DNA from: Dryomyza anilis
Lineage: Eukaryota > Arthropoda > Insecta > Diptera > Dryomyzidae
NCBI GenBank assembly: GCA_951804985.1
Contig: OX638136.1
Coordinates: 3,723,852 to 3,787,851 of the forward strand
DNA length: 64,000 nt
Direction of reading: 5' to 3'
The notes under the pieces were generated by a model. The model had not been told where the DNA came from. It saw nothing but the letters and a program-made list of their open reading frames with translations, and did no database searches. Below are positions 1-13,000 of the stretch, one piece after another; position 1 is the stretch's first letter, and each line of letters starts with the position of its first letter. A program made the position numbers and the translations under genes.

Positions 1-209
1 TTGTGTTTATGCTTAAATATGTTGGTCTTATTGTCAATGCTACTTGTCAGCAATATAAGATGTTACAAGCTGTATTTAATTTCTTTTGATTAATTGTATT
101 TTGCTTATCTCCAAATTCTGCTGTATATACTTATTGCTCTTGGAAATAAAACTTTAAATGTTAATTTCTGATCAATTAGTTCATGGCAACAAGTTGTTAA
201 ACTCTACTG

Positions 210-2388
210 CAGGCATGTCAAACTCATTTGGTATCACGGGCCGCATTGACAACTTAAAAGATGAGTCGGGCCGCAATTGTGTACCATAAAAAAAAAAATT
301 CGCTATTTTTTTACATTTGGTTCTTCTGTTGTAAATTAAAATATAATGATTAGATGATATTATTTTCCATTGATATTCTTTAAAAGCGCCGCAGTAGGAA
401 ATTTTTGAAAAAATTGTGCGATTTTTATCTGTTTTAAATATATCGAAAAAGTGTTCGAATTTCTTTGATTTTGCCAAAAATTTTGTCAGGGGTATATACA
501 ATGGAGTATATCAAACACCAGAGTAATATGTAAAAAAAATTAGCTCTTGTACCAATATCGAAGGCCAAATCGTACTAAAACTACAAAAATAGTTCAAAAC
601 GACATATCGCCGTTTTTTTTTTCGAACGATAATAAAAACGATTCTGGATTAATATTGCATCAAATAGTTCAAATATAGAGATATATTTCAAAATAATTGC
701 GATGTGGAAAATGTTTAAATATCCTAACATAAAAATTTACTCTACTTAAATTACGAAATTTTAAAAATTAGTAACGAGATCGAATTTTTGTTATCCAAGA
801 CTTCTTACCAAACATATTGAAAAACTTTTTTTTTTAAATATCGAATATAAATTTGATATTTATATAAATTTGAAATGGTTTCCTTTTATGCACAACTAAT
901 TTAAATTGCAAGGACAATCCATTGATTAGAGATGTACGGATTTAGGAGTTATAACAAAGTTTATTTTATTATTCTTAAAATGAGGTTTGCAGCATTCTAC
1001 GGTCAAGAGCTTTTTTCTACAACCACAAAAAGTGATTATTGATTAATTTTTTGAAACTTTGGACTACTGTATCTCTGGAGAAGGTGAGTCTGGAACTCTG
1101 ATAGATTTGGTGTGGAATGTCTCTAAACAAAAAGTTTTACTTACTAAAAAAAAATCTTAAAATTAATACAATTCCAATTTTTACAATGCAAGACTCTTGT
1201 CTACAAATTTTTGATTCTTGTTTTATTTTGATTGCGCCTTTATTTGATACTGGAGCTAATTCCGAAAATGGTTTTGTTAAATAGGGTCTATTTTTTAAGA
1301 TTTTTAAGTTATAATTAATTTTCTCTCCTTTTATTTTTAATAGTCGAACCAAAAACAATAATGTATTTATCATTTCGTTGTTAGACGTACAAAACTATGT
1401 GCTACTATATATTTTTTATACATACCGGTGAAATATAGCCAAGGGAACTTCAAAACTTTACATTAAATTTAAAATTATATGAATAAAAACAATATTACTT
1501 GATGAAAAAAAGATAAACATTATTGTTATGCCATTTGTCCACGGCCATGTATAATATTTAATATGAAAATTATGAAAATAAATTTAGACTCGAGACTTCG
1601 AGACTCAATTTTTTATTATTAAATTTTCGAAGATATAAAAATATTGTTTTTTTTTTTAAATAAATAAATAAGTTTTTAACCAAGAATAAATGGTAATCTT
1701 GATTATGCCGCCGTTATTTAAAATATATTATTTTTTTTTTTTATTATCCAAATTCCTAAGTGGAACATAGGGCCACAACAAAATTTTTCCAATCACTTGT
1801 TCTTAATGCTAACAATTTTATTTCATTCCACGGTCTACCTATGCGTCGGCTACCCTGTGGGTTCCATTCAAGGGCTTCTTTGCCGATAGTTCCTTGAGGC
1901 TTCCTCAACCTTTCGTGTAGATGTTGGTTTGAGATTATGTTTGGATTCGCAATATTCTCCTCAGACATCTGTATACGAATGCCTGGATTCTGACAATGGC
2001 TCCATGTTTCGCACCCATAGAGCAATACAGATTTTACATTTAATTTAATTGTCTTACCCCCGTATTAATTTTAATTTTTTGGCTCGTCAGACCATCGTGT
2101 AAGCTGCGACAGTAAGAATCGTCGTACATGGATTTTATAAGATTGATTATTTTTGTAGGCACACCTTTACATTGTAATGATGTCCATATTGCGTTGTGAG
2201 ATAGGGTGCCGAAGGCCTTTTGAAAATCAATAAATTGGAGATACAAAGGCGTATTCAATCATTTTAACTCCTGAAAATAAAATATTTTTAAAATTTTTCA
2301 ATTCTTAAAAATATATTTTTCTTATATTATTTAAAAAGGCTTCGCGGGCCGACAGAAATGTTGGCGGGCCGCGTGTTTGACATGCCCG
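210..2388. mobile_element. hAT-superfamily DNA transposon, defective, copy 1
   Basis: The left end reads CAGGCATGTCAAAC and the right end is the near-perfect reverse complement GTTTGACATGCCCG. The ends are flanked by the 8-bp direct repeat CTCTACTG (202-209 and 2389-2396). Terminal repeats starting CAG plus an 8-bp target duplication define the hAT superfamily. The GGGCCGC-rich subterminal sequence resembles that of Charlie/Tip100-like hATs, which is an inference. No transposase is recognisable. The interior is AT-rich and carries a fossil RTE LINE fragment, so this is a non-autonomous or decayed copy. A minus-strand ORF of 106 codons that ends inside the left terminal repeat has no recognisable domain and I treat it as noise. 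Confidence 0.85.
1756..2258 (-). pseudogene. RTE-clade LINE reverse transcriptase remnant
   Basis: Two minus-strand pieces lie in order. The first (2258-2040) carries the reverse transcriptase palm stretch FIDFQKAFGTLSHNAIW and runs up to GVRQ, the motif-B start. The second (2025-1756) begins at MLYGCETWSH and continues through the C-terminal tail typical of RTE elements such as SR2 (KPQGTIGKEALEWNPQGSRR). Everything between motif B and the tail, including the catalytic F/YADD box, is missing. Compared with the copy at 14163-14735 this copy has lost about 75 bp coding the RKWRWIGDSL stretch and a further few bases. It is a fossil within the hAT element with no coding capacity. Confidence 0.75.
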
Positions 2389-2933
2389 CTCTACTGACTA
2401 TTAAAACGAAACTTTTAATATAACAAAAATTTAAAATATTAATTTAAACAAAAAATTTATAAATAAATGCGTGCATTATTTTTGTGAAGTATGTATAAAA
2501 GATGAATTTTATTTGAAATTGCTAAAATCTTCTTAATAATTATTTAGAATATTGGCGAAGCTAAGACCAGTTTTGGGAATTACGCCGAAATTTGGGAATC
2601 TTTAAACCAAAAATAATATTTTTTTGCAATCATATTTTGCGATAGTTTTGTTAAAGAAAAAAAACGTAAGTTAATTAAAGAAAAAAAAGGGAAAAATTGT
2701 AATGTACATTTTTTTATAAAATATAAAATTTTTATTTTTTAAAACATAAAAACAAAAGTGAGTTGTCGAACTTTTATCGAATTTTCAAAAATGCTATTTG
2801 GATATTTGCTATATTGTTTTATAACGAAGATATACAAAAAAATATGTATATTTTTTAAAATCTATGGCGCATTAGTATAGACAATTTAAAGTCAAATTTA
2901 AAATCAGCTATTTAACAATTTATTCTATATTTT

Positions 2934-3003
<70 letters not shown>

Positions 3004-3030
3004 CTATCAGCTATTTAACAATTTATTCTA

Positions 3031-3104
<74 letters not shown>
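2934..3104. repeat. Two (TA)n microsatellites
   Basis: Alternating TA runs occupy 2934-3000 and 3035-3104. They are separated by a 34-bp repeat of the sequence that precedes the first array (CAGCTATTTAACAATTTATT). Copy B has only one array at this place, so a local tandem duplication occurred in copy A or was lost in B. Confidence 0.95.
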
Positions 3105-3107
<3 letters not shown>

Positions 3108-3230
3108 AAAAATATTTAATTTTGGGCACAAAATTATCCCTGTTTTCAATTATATCATTTCTATATAATTTTAATGTGCTGATTAGACAGCTATTATGTT
3201 AACATTAATACGGTTATAGCCCAGGAATAC

Positions 3231-3390
3231 TCATTTCGACAATGATATTACTTTTCGGTGCCTGTTTGGTTTTTCAGATAAATTATTTTTTCAACTGTAT
3301 TAAAATAATTCACTTATTTTAATACAGTTGAAATTCAACAAAAAATTAATTTATCTCAAAAAAACCAAAAAGCAATCATTGTCGAAATAA
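3231..3390. repeat. Fold-back (palindromic) repeat
   Basis: The left arm starts CATTTCGACAATGATATTAC and the right arm ends with its reverse complement CATTGTCGAAATAAG. The centre is AACTGTATTAAAATAA, then TTCAC, then TTATTTTAATACAGTT. The arms are about 75 bp each. The right arm here lacks a few bases (CAGGCACC) that are present in copy B. No coding sequence is seen. It resembles a small fold-back or MITE-type element; the family is unknown. Confidence 0.75.
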
Positions 3391-5442
3391 GTAACATTTT
3401 TAGTAATTAAATATGCTTTTCTCAATTTTTAAACTTTAACAGGATACTACAAAATCTTAAACAATATTCAAGTTGTCTTACAGCCATAACATTCTTGACT
3501 TGTTCATGGATAATAACTGTTTTAATTTTTATTTAATGGCTGTTCAGTCATTTTATAAAAATATATTTTTTTTGTAAAATACAGAGAAAATGCAAAAATC
3601 ATAAATTGCATTTTTCTTAAAAACGTTTCGTATAAGGAAAAACTGAAAACTCGGTTCGAATCAGCACATTAAAATTAAGTAGAAATGATATGAATAAAAA
3701 CAGGGAGAAGCAAAAGTGCTAATTTTGCCGAACAGTTTTATTTATCTAAATGACGACGAAAACTAAAATGCGTCCTGAGGTCACTGGGGTAATCGTGAGA
3801 TCATTACGTTTCAATTCAGTACCTACATGTTGTTATAGGTAGGTGTATATGTTTTCGATTTATATAGGGTACCACAAGTCCGACCGCGCCCTAATTTAGT
3901 CTCGGACCCAAACAGAGGGGATAGTTTGAAGAAAAAATATTTCACTTCATCCGGTTATGTTAAGTTTAGCCAATTTGTTTCTTTGTTTGGAGATTTTTTG
4001 GTAGGAGTAACGAATTGTTTTCCATATATGGGTCATTCCATACCAAATCGACCAAAAAAAAAAAATGTTGAGATTTTACCTTTTTGATTTCCATGAAATT
4101 TGGGCAACTGTTAAAGCGTATTTAGATATGCATTGAACAATTTGTTTTTATCCTTTTCGATCACTACTTCCAGAGATACAGTGCTTCAACGTTACATGAA
4201 ATGGGTCAAAAATCACTTTTGTATGGATGTTCATATTTCAATATCTCTCGTTTTAAAGCTAATAGAACAAGTTTTAGAGAACTTAAGTTGTAACTTTTAA
4301 ACTTGAACAGACCACGTGGTCATTATCCTTGCACTTCAAAATTAATGTCTTTAAAAAGGACCCTTTTTAAAATTCTGAAAAAAATCGAATATTTTGGTTG
4401 ATTTAATACAAATGTTCATGCCAAATTTCAGGATAGTATTTTGATGGCATCATATTTAAAAAAATAATTTTATAAACTTTTATTAATTTTTTGTATTAAA
4501 ACAATTTTTTTTTTAATCTATTATTTTTAATTATGAAAACTACACCAACACATCTAAAACAATAAATTTAGATTCTCTAAACCAAAAATAATATTTCTTT
4601 GCAAATTATTTTTTTGTTGAATTTCAACAGTATTAAAATAATTCACTTATTTTAATACAGTTGAAATTCAACAAAAATTAATTTATCTGAAAAAACCAAA
4701 CAGGCACCGAAAAGTAATATCATTGTCGAAATGAGTAACATTTCTAGTAGTTTTAATTAAATATGCTTTTCTCAATTTTTAAACTTTATCAGGATACTGC
4801 AAAATCTTAAACAATATTGTCTTACAGCCATAACATTCTTGACTTGTTCATGGACAATAACTGTTTTAATTTTTATTTAATGGCTGTTCAGTTATTTTAT
4901 AAAAATATTTTTTTTTTTTTTTTGTAAAAGCAGTGAAATTGCAAAAATCATAAATTGCACTTTCTCAAAAACGTTTCGTATACGGAAAAACTGAAAACTC
5001 GGTTCGACTCAGCACATTAAAATTAAGTAGAAATGATATGAATAAAGACAGGGAGAAGTAAAAGTGCTAATTTTGCCGAACAGTTTTATTTATCAAAATG
5101 ACGACAAAATTTAGAAATGAAGTCGCCCAACAGTTAATTATAACATTTCGTTATATCGAGGAAGCGCCGCAGACGACATTTTTTTTAGAAAATATTGATT
5201 TTTTATTTTTTTAAACATAAATACTAAATTGTATAATTACTACTGAGTAAATTCCTTTTTGTTTGGGTACCCACACTTGTATCTATATATTATTCGAGTA
5301 AAATTAACTCAGTTGTTAAAACTAAAATGCATCCTGAGGTCACTGGGGTAATCGTGAGATCATTACGTTTCATTTCAGTACCTACATGTTGTTATAGGTA
5401 GGTGTAGGTGTTTTTGATTTATCTAGGGTACCACAAGTCCAC
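3391..5442. repeat. Noncoding dispersed repeat with a partial internal second copy
   Basis: No gene is visible. The segment 3296-3883 is repeated at about 4618-5442, starting with half of the fold-back repeat. The second copy carries an extra segment of roughly 215 bp (about 5108-5322) that the first lacks. The stretch around 4035-4075 (GGTCATTCCATACCAAATCG) also recurs at 16447 and 53657. Function and family are unknown. Confidence 0.7.
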
Positions 5443-6356
<914 letters not shown>

Positions 6357-8178
6357 TCAGGAGGTCTTCTGCGTCGATTTATTGATATCCGTCTATTAAT
6401 TCATGCTCCACCAGTTCGCCAAACACATCGTTTTAACTGATCTTAAAGGTGTGCATTCATTTTAAATCATACTAAAAATTCACTTTAAAAACGTTTTATA
6501 TTAAAAAATATTGTTTATTTCATATATTTTATTTATCTTATTTTTCTGTGTAAGTTAGATTTTCGTCTGACAGAATTCGAAAGGCCTAATATTATAAAAA
6601 TATTCATGATTCAAAGTGTCTTTAACAATAGACAAAAAAAGTATTTCAATATTGCGACATAAAAAAATAAACAAACATCTTTTGCATGAGATTTCGACCA
6701 ACATTGTTTTAAGTGCAAAGCATTTCAAACGCACAAACACGTAAATTGTGCTTCTTTCTCAAAGAGCGATGAGTTGAACATGCGTATGTAGAGTTAAAAA
6801 AATTATTTTGTGACTTCGTTTTAAAGTTAGCTTTTTATATACCACATGGTATTAGTATCATCCTGAGAGGTAACGCATCGCTGCTCTATTATTTGAAAAT
6901 ACCATCTTTATTTATTGCACACAATATTTATTTTAATATTGGCTTAATGGTTTTTTTTATAATTGTAATTGTCTATATTTTAAGTTAAACTTAAATAAAA
7001 AGTTTTTAATTGATACAAACAAATAAAAAAGATAAAAAAAACTAAAGTTTTGGACTAAAAAATATTGTTATTATTATAAAAATTTTTCAATGGGAACTTT
7101 AAGAATCCATTAGAGTATATTATCACCGTCCCACGTTTTATTTTAAATCATTCTAAAAATTCACTTTAGAAACATTTTATATTAAAAAAAAAAAAAAAAA
7201 TTATTTTTCTTATTTTTTTGTGTCAGTTAGATGTTCGTCTGACAGAATTCGAAAGGCCTAATATTATTAAAATCAAAAATCTTCATGATTTAAAGTGTCT
7301 TTAAATGGAACACACAAAACAACTATTTCAATGTTGCGACATAATAGATAAACAAAAAGCTTTTGTATGAGCTTTCGACCAACATTGTTTTAAGTGTAAA
7401 GCATTTCAAACGCACAACGAAGGATTTTGTTAATGTGTGCATTTGTTTTTTAAACACAAACTGAAGCCGTAACCGTTGCTCGTTTGGATTTTCAATACTA
7501 TGACGAGTATCCTTTTCTCTAGAATCTTTTTCTGGAACAACGAATATTTTTATATTCGTTAGGAGTCTTGTCGTAGTGTTCAGTCATATTTTCAATTTCA
7601 ACTTGGTTTAAACTAGATGTAATTTCGTCTATAGTCAACATATAACAAATATTTAAAAAGCCATATTAAATGATTAATATGTGGAACCACGTAGTAAACT
7701 TAAAACTAAGTTTGACACTTCACTGAAAACGAAAAACCCACAAAATAACCCTTCCTTAGTAACTTTTAAATCCAATTTTGTTTAAATTTTGACATTTCTA
7801 AATAAATTGTTCATGGGTTGCATTTCTGTCGCTAAAATAAACGATTTTTAATTAATTTAAGTCACCTGAGCCGATTTAGTGATATCCGTCTGTCTGTTGA
7901 AATCGCGATTACAGAAAAACTAGAAGAGTTAGATCAATGAAAATCCTAATTTAGATTACTTATATGTCTACGATATCTAAACAAGAAAATGATTGGCATG
8001 ATCGGTCTATTGTGAACTGTAAATCGACTACTTATTGTTAAATACCTCATATAAAATTTCAAATGCAAAAAAACGTTTTTAATAAGTAAAATAAGAACTA
8101 ATTCGTTTTAAATCAAATGTAAAATCGAACAATTTAAATACATCTAACTTACACCAATCGAATCATCGTCGACAATAT
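6357..8178. repeat. Noncoding repeat region with internal duplication
   Basis: There is no convincing gene. About 300 bp (6470-6760) recur in diverged form at 7160-7415; both share TTCGTCTGACAGAATTCGAA and GACCAACATTGTTTTAAGTG. The block recurs at 38940-39780 and 46310-47800. Near 6399-6443 (minus) lies a copy of a protein-like fragment described under 17420-17548. The (GTCT)n-like stretch at 7885 is short. Confidence 0.6.
7519..7641 (-). other. Small ORF of 40 codons, uncertain
   Basis: A minus-strand ORF begins MLTIDEITSSLNQVEIEN and ends CSRKRF before a TAG. A second copy at 47440-47562 is the same length and differs by one residue that I can see (His/Pro at residue 22). The composition looks more protein-like than the surrounding AT-rich sequence, and the following bases are also open in another frame. 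It is probably a remnant of a larger, unidentified coding region carried by the repeat. A real small gene is possible but not supported. Confidence 0.25.
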
Positions 8179-8670
8179 TGTTACGAAAAGAGGTAATTTG
8201 CTCCACTGTGCAACCAATCAACAATAATAAATAAGACGCAAGACAATTTAGCGTACTAAGCAATGTGCGAGAAAGAGATGGAAGATCACCACATTAAAAC
8301 ACATTAGTGCGAATGAGATGCCAGTAGCATGTGTCATTCACGAAACGAGTAGAAGGTTCTCGAAACAAGTCACAGCTTGTCGAAAAGTTGTCGAGTTGAT
8401 GCAAGCAGTATATAAGGGAACCGCATCTGAGACACAGCACTTCAGTAGTGATTGTAAAGTGGTCGAGTGTATCTCGTGTGATAAATGTCAAGTTAAATTG
8501 TGGACATGCAGCATTTGTTAGAATTTGTTATTAGTAAAGTTGTTTATTAAAGTGAATTAATAAAGTTAATTATTATAATTTAAACTAAACATAAGAGTGT
8601 TCTTATTTTGTAGACAATCCAGAAATACGAACTTGTAGAACAGTTTTCCGTAAACTGAATTTTCGAAACA
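8179..8670 (+). repeat. Solo LTR of the SAP-Gag LTR retrotransposon family
   Basis: It begins TGTTACGAAAAGAGG and ends TTTTCGAAACA, and is flanked by the 4-bp duplication ATAT (8175-8178 and 8671-8674). It is homologous along its length to the LTRs at 35679-36215 and the others, with a TATATAAG box near 8410 and an Inr-like TCAGT downstream. It has one copy of a 42-bp unit that is duplicated in all the other LTRs, so it belongs to an older or sister subfamily. No internal region remains, as expected from LTR-LTR recombination. Confidence 0.85.
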
Positions 8671-9011
8671 ATATTTGTAATATCAAATGTTTTTTTAGTC
8701 GATAGGTCATTTTTTTAATTATTTAAAATTTTAGATCATTATTTGTAGAATTTCGTAGATTTTTCTTGATATTAAGCAATCGTGAAGTAGATTTGAAACG
8801 AAAATGAGACATCTTTGGTCTTAATTTTTACTACTATTTCTGTCTTTATTATTTTCAACCCTACACTGCATTGACTTGAGACTGCGATACAACGTGGGAT
8901 TCCAGTCAGCCAGATCGTATAAGGTACCATGGCCGCCCATCAGCTTGCGATTGTAGTGGCGCTCGTATCCAGAAAAAATAAAGAAAATATAAATTCAAAC
9001 ATTTTTTTTTG
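8671..9011. other. Spacer between copy A and copy B
   Basis: Apart from the coding-like fragment, this stretch holds repeat sequence shared with 17260-17400 and 56330-56500 (GATATTAAGCAATCGTGAAG). I see no gene or site. Confidence 0.6.
8866..8970 (-). pseudogene. Unidentified protein-coding fragment (about 35 codons)
   Basis: Read on the minus strand from 8970, this stretch is open and has a normal amino-acid composition, unlike its AT-rich surroundings. It starts GYERHYNRK, continues KLMGGHGTLYDLADWNP and ends LYRSLKSMQ. It is preceded by a pyrimidine-rich tract (TTCTTTATTTTTTCTG) like an intron end without the AG. Eroded copies lie at 17495-17548 and 56585-56632. I do not recognise the protein. 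It could be a captured host exon or a piece of an unfamiliar transposon protein. Confidence 0.45.
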
Positions 9012-10019
9012 TTGTGTTTATGCTTAAATATGTTGGTCTTATTGTCAATGCTACTTGTCAGCAATATAAGATGTTACAAGCTGTATTTAATTTCTGTTGA
9101 TTAATTGTATTTTGCTTATCTCCAAATTCTGCTGTATATACTTATTGCTCTTGGAAATAAAACTTTAAATGTTAATTTCTGATCAATTAGTTCATGGCAA
9201 CAAGTTGTTAAACTCTACTGCAGGCATGTCAAACTCATTTGGTATCACGGGCCGCATTGACAACTTAAAAGATGAGGCGGGCCGCAATTGTGTACCATAC
9301 AAAAAAAAAATTCGCTATTTTTTTACATTTGGTTCTTCTGTTGTAAATTAAAATATAATGATTAGATGATATTATTTTCCATTGATATTCTTTAAAAGCG
9401 CCGCAGTAGGAAATTTTTGAAAAAATGGTGCGATTTTTATCTGTTTTAAATATATCGAAAAAGTGTTCGAATTTCTTTGATTTTGCCAAAAATTTTGTCA
9501 GGGGTATATACAATGGAGTATATCAAACACCAGAGTAATATGTAAAAAAAATTAGCTCTTGTACCAATATCGAAGGCCAAATCGTACTAAAACTACAAAA
9601 ATAGTTCAAAACGACATATCGCCGTTTTTTTTTTCGAACGATAATAAAAACGATTCTGGATTAATATTGCATCAAATAGTTCAAATATAGAGATATATTT
9701 CAAAATAATTGCGATGTGGAAAATGTTTAAATATCCTAACATAAAAATTTACTCTACTTAAATTACGAAATTTTAAAAATTAGTAACGAGATCGAATTTT
9801 TGTTATCCAAGACTTCTTACCAAACATATTGAAAAACTTTTTTTTTTAAATATCGAATATAAATTTGATATTTATATAAATTTGAAATGGTTTCCTTTTA
9901 TGCACAACTAATTTAAATTGCAAGGACAATCCATTGATTAGAGATGTACGGCTTTAGGAGTTATAACAAAGTTTATTTTATTATTCTTAAAATGAGGTTT
10001 GCAGCATTCTACGGTCAAG

Positions 10020-10022
<3 letters not shown>

Positions 10023-10062
<40 letters not shown>

Positions 10063-13000
10063 TAACCAACGCTCAGGGGATGCCCCCTATTCATGCAATG
10101 CACAGTGTTGATCGTAAGAAGGGATGATAGGTTAAATGGAGGGGGGAAAGATGGAGTAGTGTCGGTGAATGTTTGTTTTGAACTTGCCAATATCAAAAAT
10201 GTCGGGAAAAACGGACGCAGGGAGATTGTTCCACAAACGTGTCGTGCGACTGAAGAACGAATTATCTCTATAATGCGTGGTTCTGTTGAGAGTCGAGTGG
10301 ACTACGAAGGGATGGGCTTGATTTGATGCCCGAGTAGAACGAGAAAACACACGACCTGGTGGAATCAGGCCATGTATTTCACTCGAACACTTTCCGTTGT
10401 AATACCTATAAAACAGGCTTACACACCCAACGGTCCTTCGGTGCTCAAGAGAACCAATAGACGATGAAATATTTTCATCCCCTATCAAATATATCGCACG
10501 TTGTTGAATTCGGTCCAGGAACTCCAAGGAGGATTTTGAAGCTCCTGCCCAAATGTGCGAATTGAATTCCATTTTAGGCCGAATATAGGTGGTGTAGACA
10601 GTACGCAGGTCAGCAGGAGTGAAGTATGTTTTACACCGTTTTAAAAAACCGAGGCACTTGGCAGCTTCTTTCGACACATTAAATATGTGATCATTCCAAC
10701 GGAGATCACATTGAATTGATATGCCCAGAACGTCAAGAGCAGCTGACTGCGCAATATCCACAGCACCCATATTGAGGGGAGGGAGGAGTGAATCCATTCT
10801 TTTGTGAGATAACAGACAACATTGGGTCTTGCTTGCATTAAAATCTACTCTGTTTGCAATACCCCACTCGGAGATTGATTTAAGGTCATTATTGAGCGTG
10901 TCATTCATAGTGCGTCTTTTACTCTCAATCTCCAAAGAGTTTGGGCGCTTGTTGAACGAGTATGAATGACAAATGTTACTGTCATCTGCAAAGGAATGAA
11001 TTGGGTTCTGGGTCAATGACAGAAGGTCATTGATAAATACCAGAAATAGGGACGGGGATAGGACGGAACCCTGCGGAACTCCAGAATTGATGGAATGTTG
11101 TTCTGAAAAAACACCATCCATCGCAACTCGTATAGAACGACCCTGAAGAAAACTCGATATCCATCGAGTAAAAGATTCACCGACACCAAATGCAATTAGT
11201 TTTGAAACGAGGGCTTTATGCCACACTCGATCAAAAGCCTTGGAAATATCGAGAGCAACAGCCTTACTCTCCCCGAAAAGGTGAATACATTTATTCCACT
11301 TTTCGGAGAGGACCGCCATCAAGTCCCCTGTGGATCTGGCCCTACGGAAACCATATTGGCGGTCACTGAGCAATTCGTTGTGCTCAAGATAGTTCACAAG
11401 GTGGAAGTTAATTACGCTCTCCATTACTTTGGAGAGTGCTGAGCATATTGCAATGGGTCGGTAATTGGCAGGGTTCGTAGCCTCGCCCTTTTTCGGTACT
11501 GGCTGAACATTGGCAACCTTCCAACAAGATGGAAAAACTCCTGTCGTGTAGGAGATGTTGAAAAGGTTACGCAACGGACAAGCCAGCGTTGACGCGCACT
11601 TCTTCAACACATGGGCAGATATGCCATCTGGCCCAGAGGCTTTGTTAATGTTGAGGTTTGCTAAAACCTTTTTAACTGCCCGAGTTCGAAAATGAATTTC
11701 CGGCATTGCAGAAGAAACAAAATCTACGACGGGCAGTGGTTGATTACTATCCGGGAGCGTTGAATTATTTGCAAATAATTCTGCCAAGAGATTAGCTTTA
11801 TCAACCGGGTCAGTGAAGGTCTGGCCATTCATAATAAGAGTTGGAGTAGACGATGTCGTCTGATTCTTCACTCTTTTAACGAATGACCAGAAATTTTTAC
11901 TACCTCTATGGTAGAGTAGGACCCTTTTGCGCGCGTTTTGTTCGTGAAGAAACTTTTCGCGCGAGATCACGGCATTACAGCGATTCCTAGCCTGTATGCG
12001 AAGTCTTTCTGTGTCAGCATTCTTGTTAGAACGCCAATTTTGAAAGGCTTCCTCTTTCGACCTGACTGCAATCCTGCAAGTCTCATTAAACCATGAGTGG
12101 TCCTTGGGTTTAATGCTAATTTTTTTAGAAGGTATGAAGGACCGCATACCTAATAAAATAATATTTTGTACCATTGTAGCCGCGGCATTTATGTCTCTGT
12201 CAGCGAAACACAATTTCCAATTAAAGTTACGAAAAAAATCATTTAACGCAACCCAATTTGCTTTTTCGTAAAGCCATACAGTCCTCTTCGGGGCTTTAAT
12301 CGAAGAGGCGCGTAAACTAGAATACGAAAACTCAGCGGAAACAGTACAGTGGTCGGAGTTACCAAGAGGTGCAAGGACTTTTACATCATATTTTTCATGA
12401 TGTGAAGTCAGAAAAAGGTCTAGGACTTTTGGGCTTTGCCCACCGACGCGTGGAAGGTACGTCGGTTCCTTCACCAATTGAGTGAGTTGATTGCACTCTG
12501 CAAACAGCTCAACATAACAACCCTCCTGTGTTGGAAGACCCGAGTGGCTCAACCAAGTGGCGTTGTGCACATTAAAATCGCCCGCAACAACAATTTCACT
12601 GCCTGGAAATTGCTCCAATATATTTGAGATCGAATCAGATAAGGCATCCAGCTTATTACAGGTGGAAACCCTATCTAGATTCGGACTCCTATAAAGAAAG
12701 CACAAGTGCATGATGTGTGTTTGGATTTTGAATTTAACCCAAATTGTATTAAATTCGCTATCCGACACACTATGCTGTTGCTGCAGTTGATACGCAACGT
12801 CACTCCGAATAAATAGAGCAAGGCCCCTATGGGCAGAGAATAATGGCAACAGGTGATAACCAGGCACATGAAAATCCAGTGGATCTGTACCCTCATGAAC
12901 CTGGATCTCACATAGTGCCATTATTTGAGGCCTATGGATGGACACATACGCATATACAGAGAAAAAATTCGCCCTCAGCCCACGAACGTTGCAAAAATCT

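Larger units (their letters stand above)
1..4566. repeat. Segmental duplication, copy A
   Basis: This block is repeated nearly base for base at 9012-16982 (copy B). Part of it recurs at 51959-54190 (copy C). The shared sequence includes the flank, a hAT element with its target duplication, a TA array, a fold-back repeat and about 1.1 kb of noncoding repeat. Copy A lacks the LINE found in copy B. It has two TA arrays where B has one, and two small deletions inside the RTE fragment. No gene is visible in the first 209 bases. Confidence 0.9.

Noticed and set aside
181..501. Minus-strand ORF of 106 codons (also 9265-9513 and 51895-52266)
   Set aside because: It ends inside the hAT terminal repeat, has no domain, and its copies are frameshifted against one another at the A-run.
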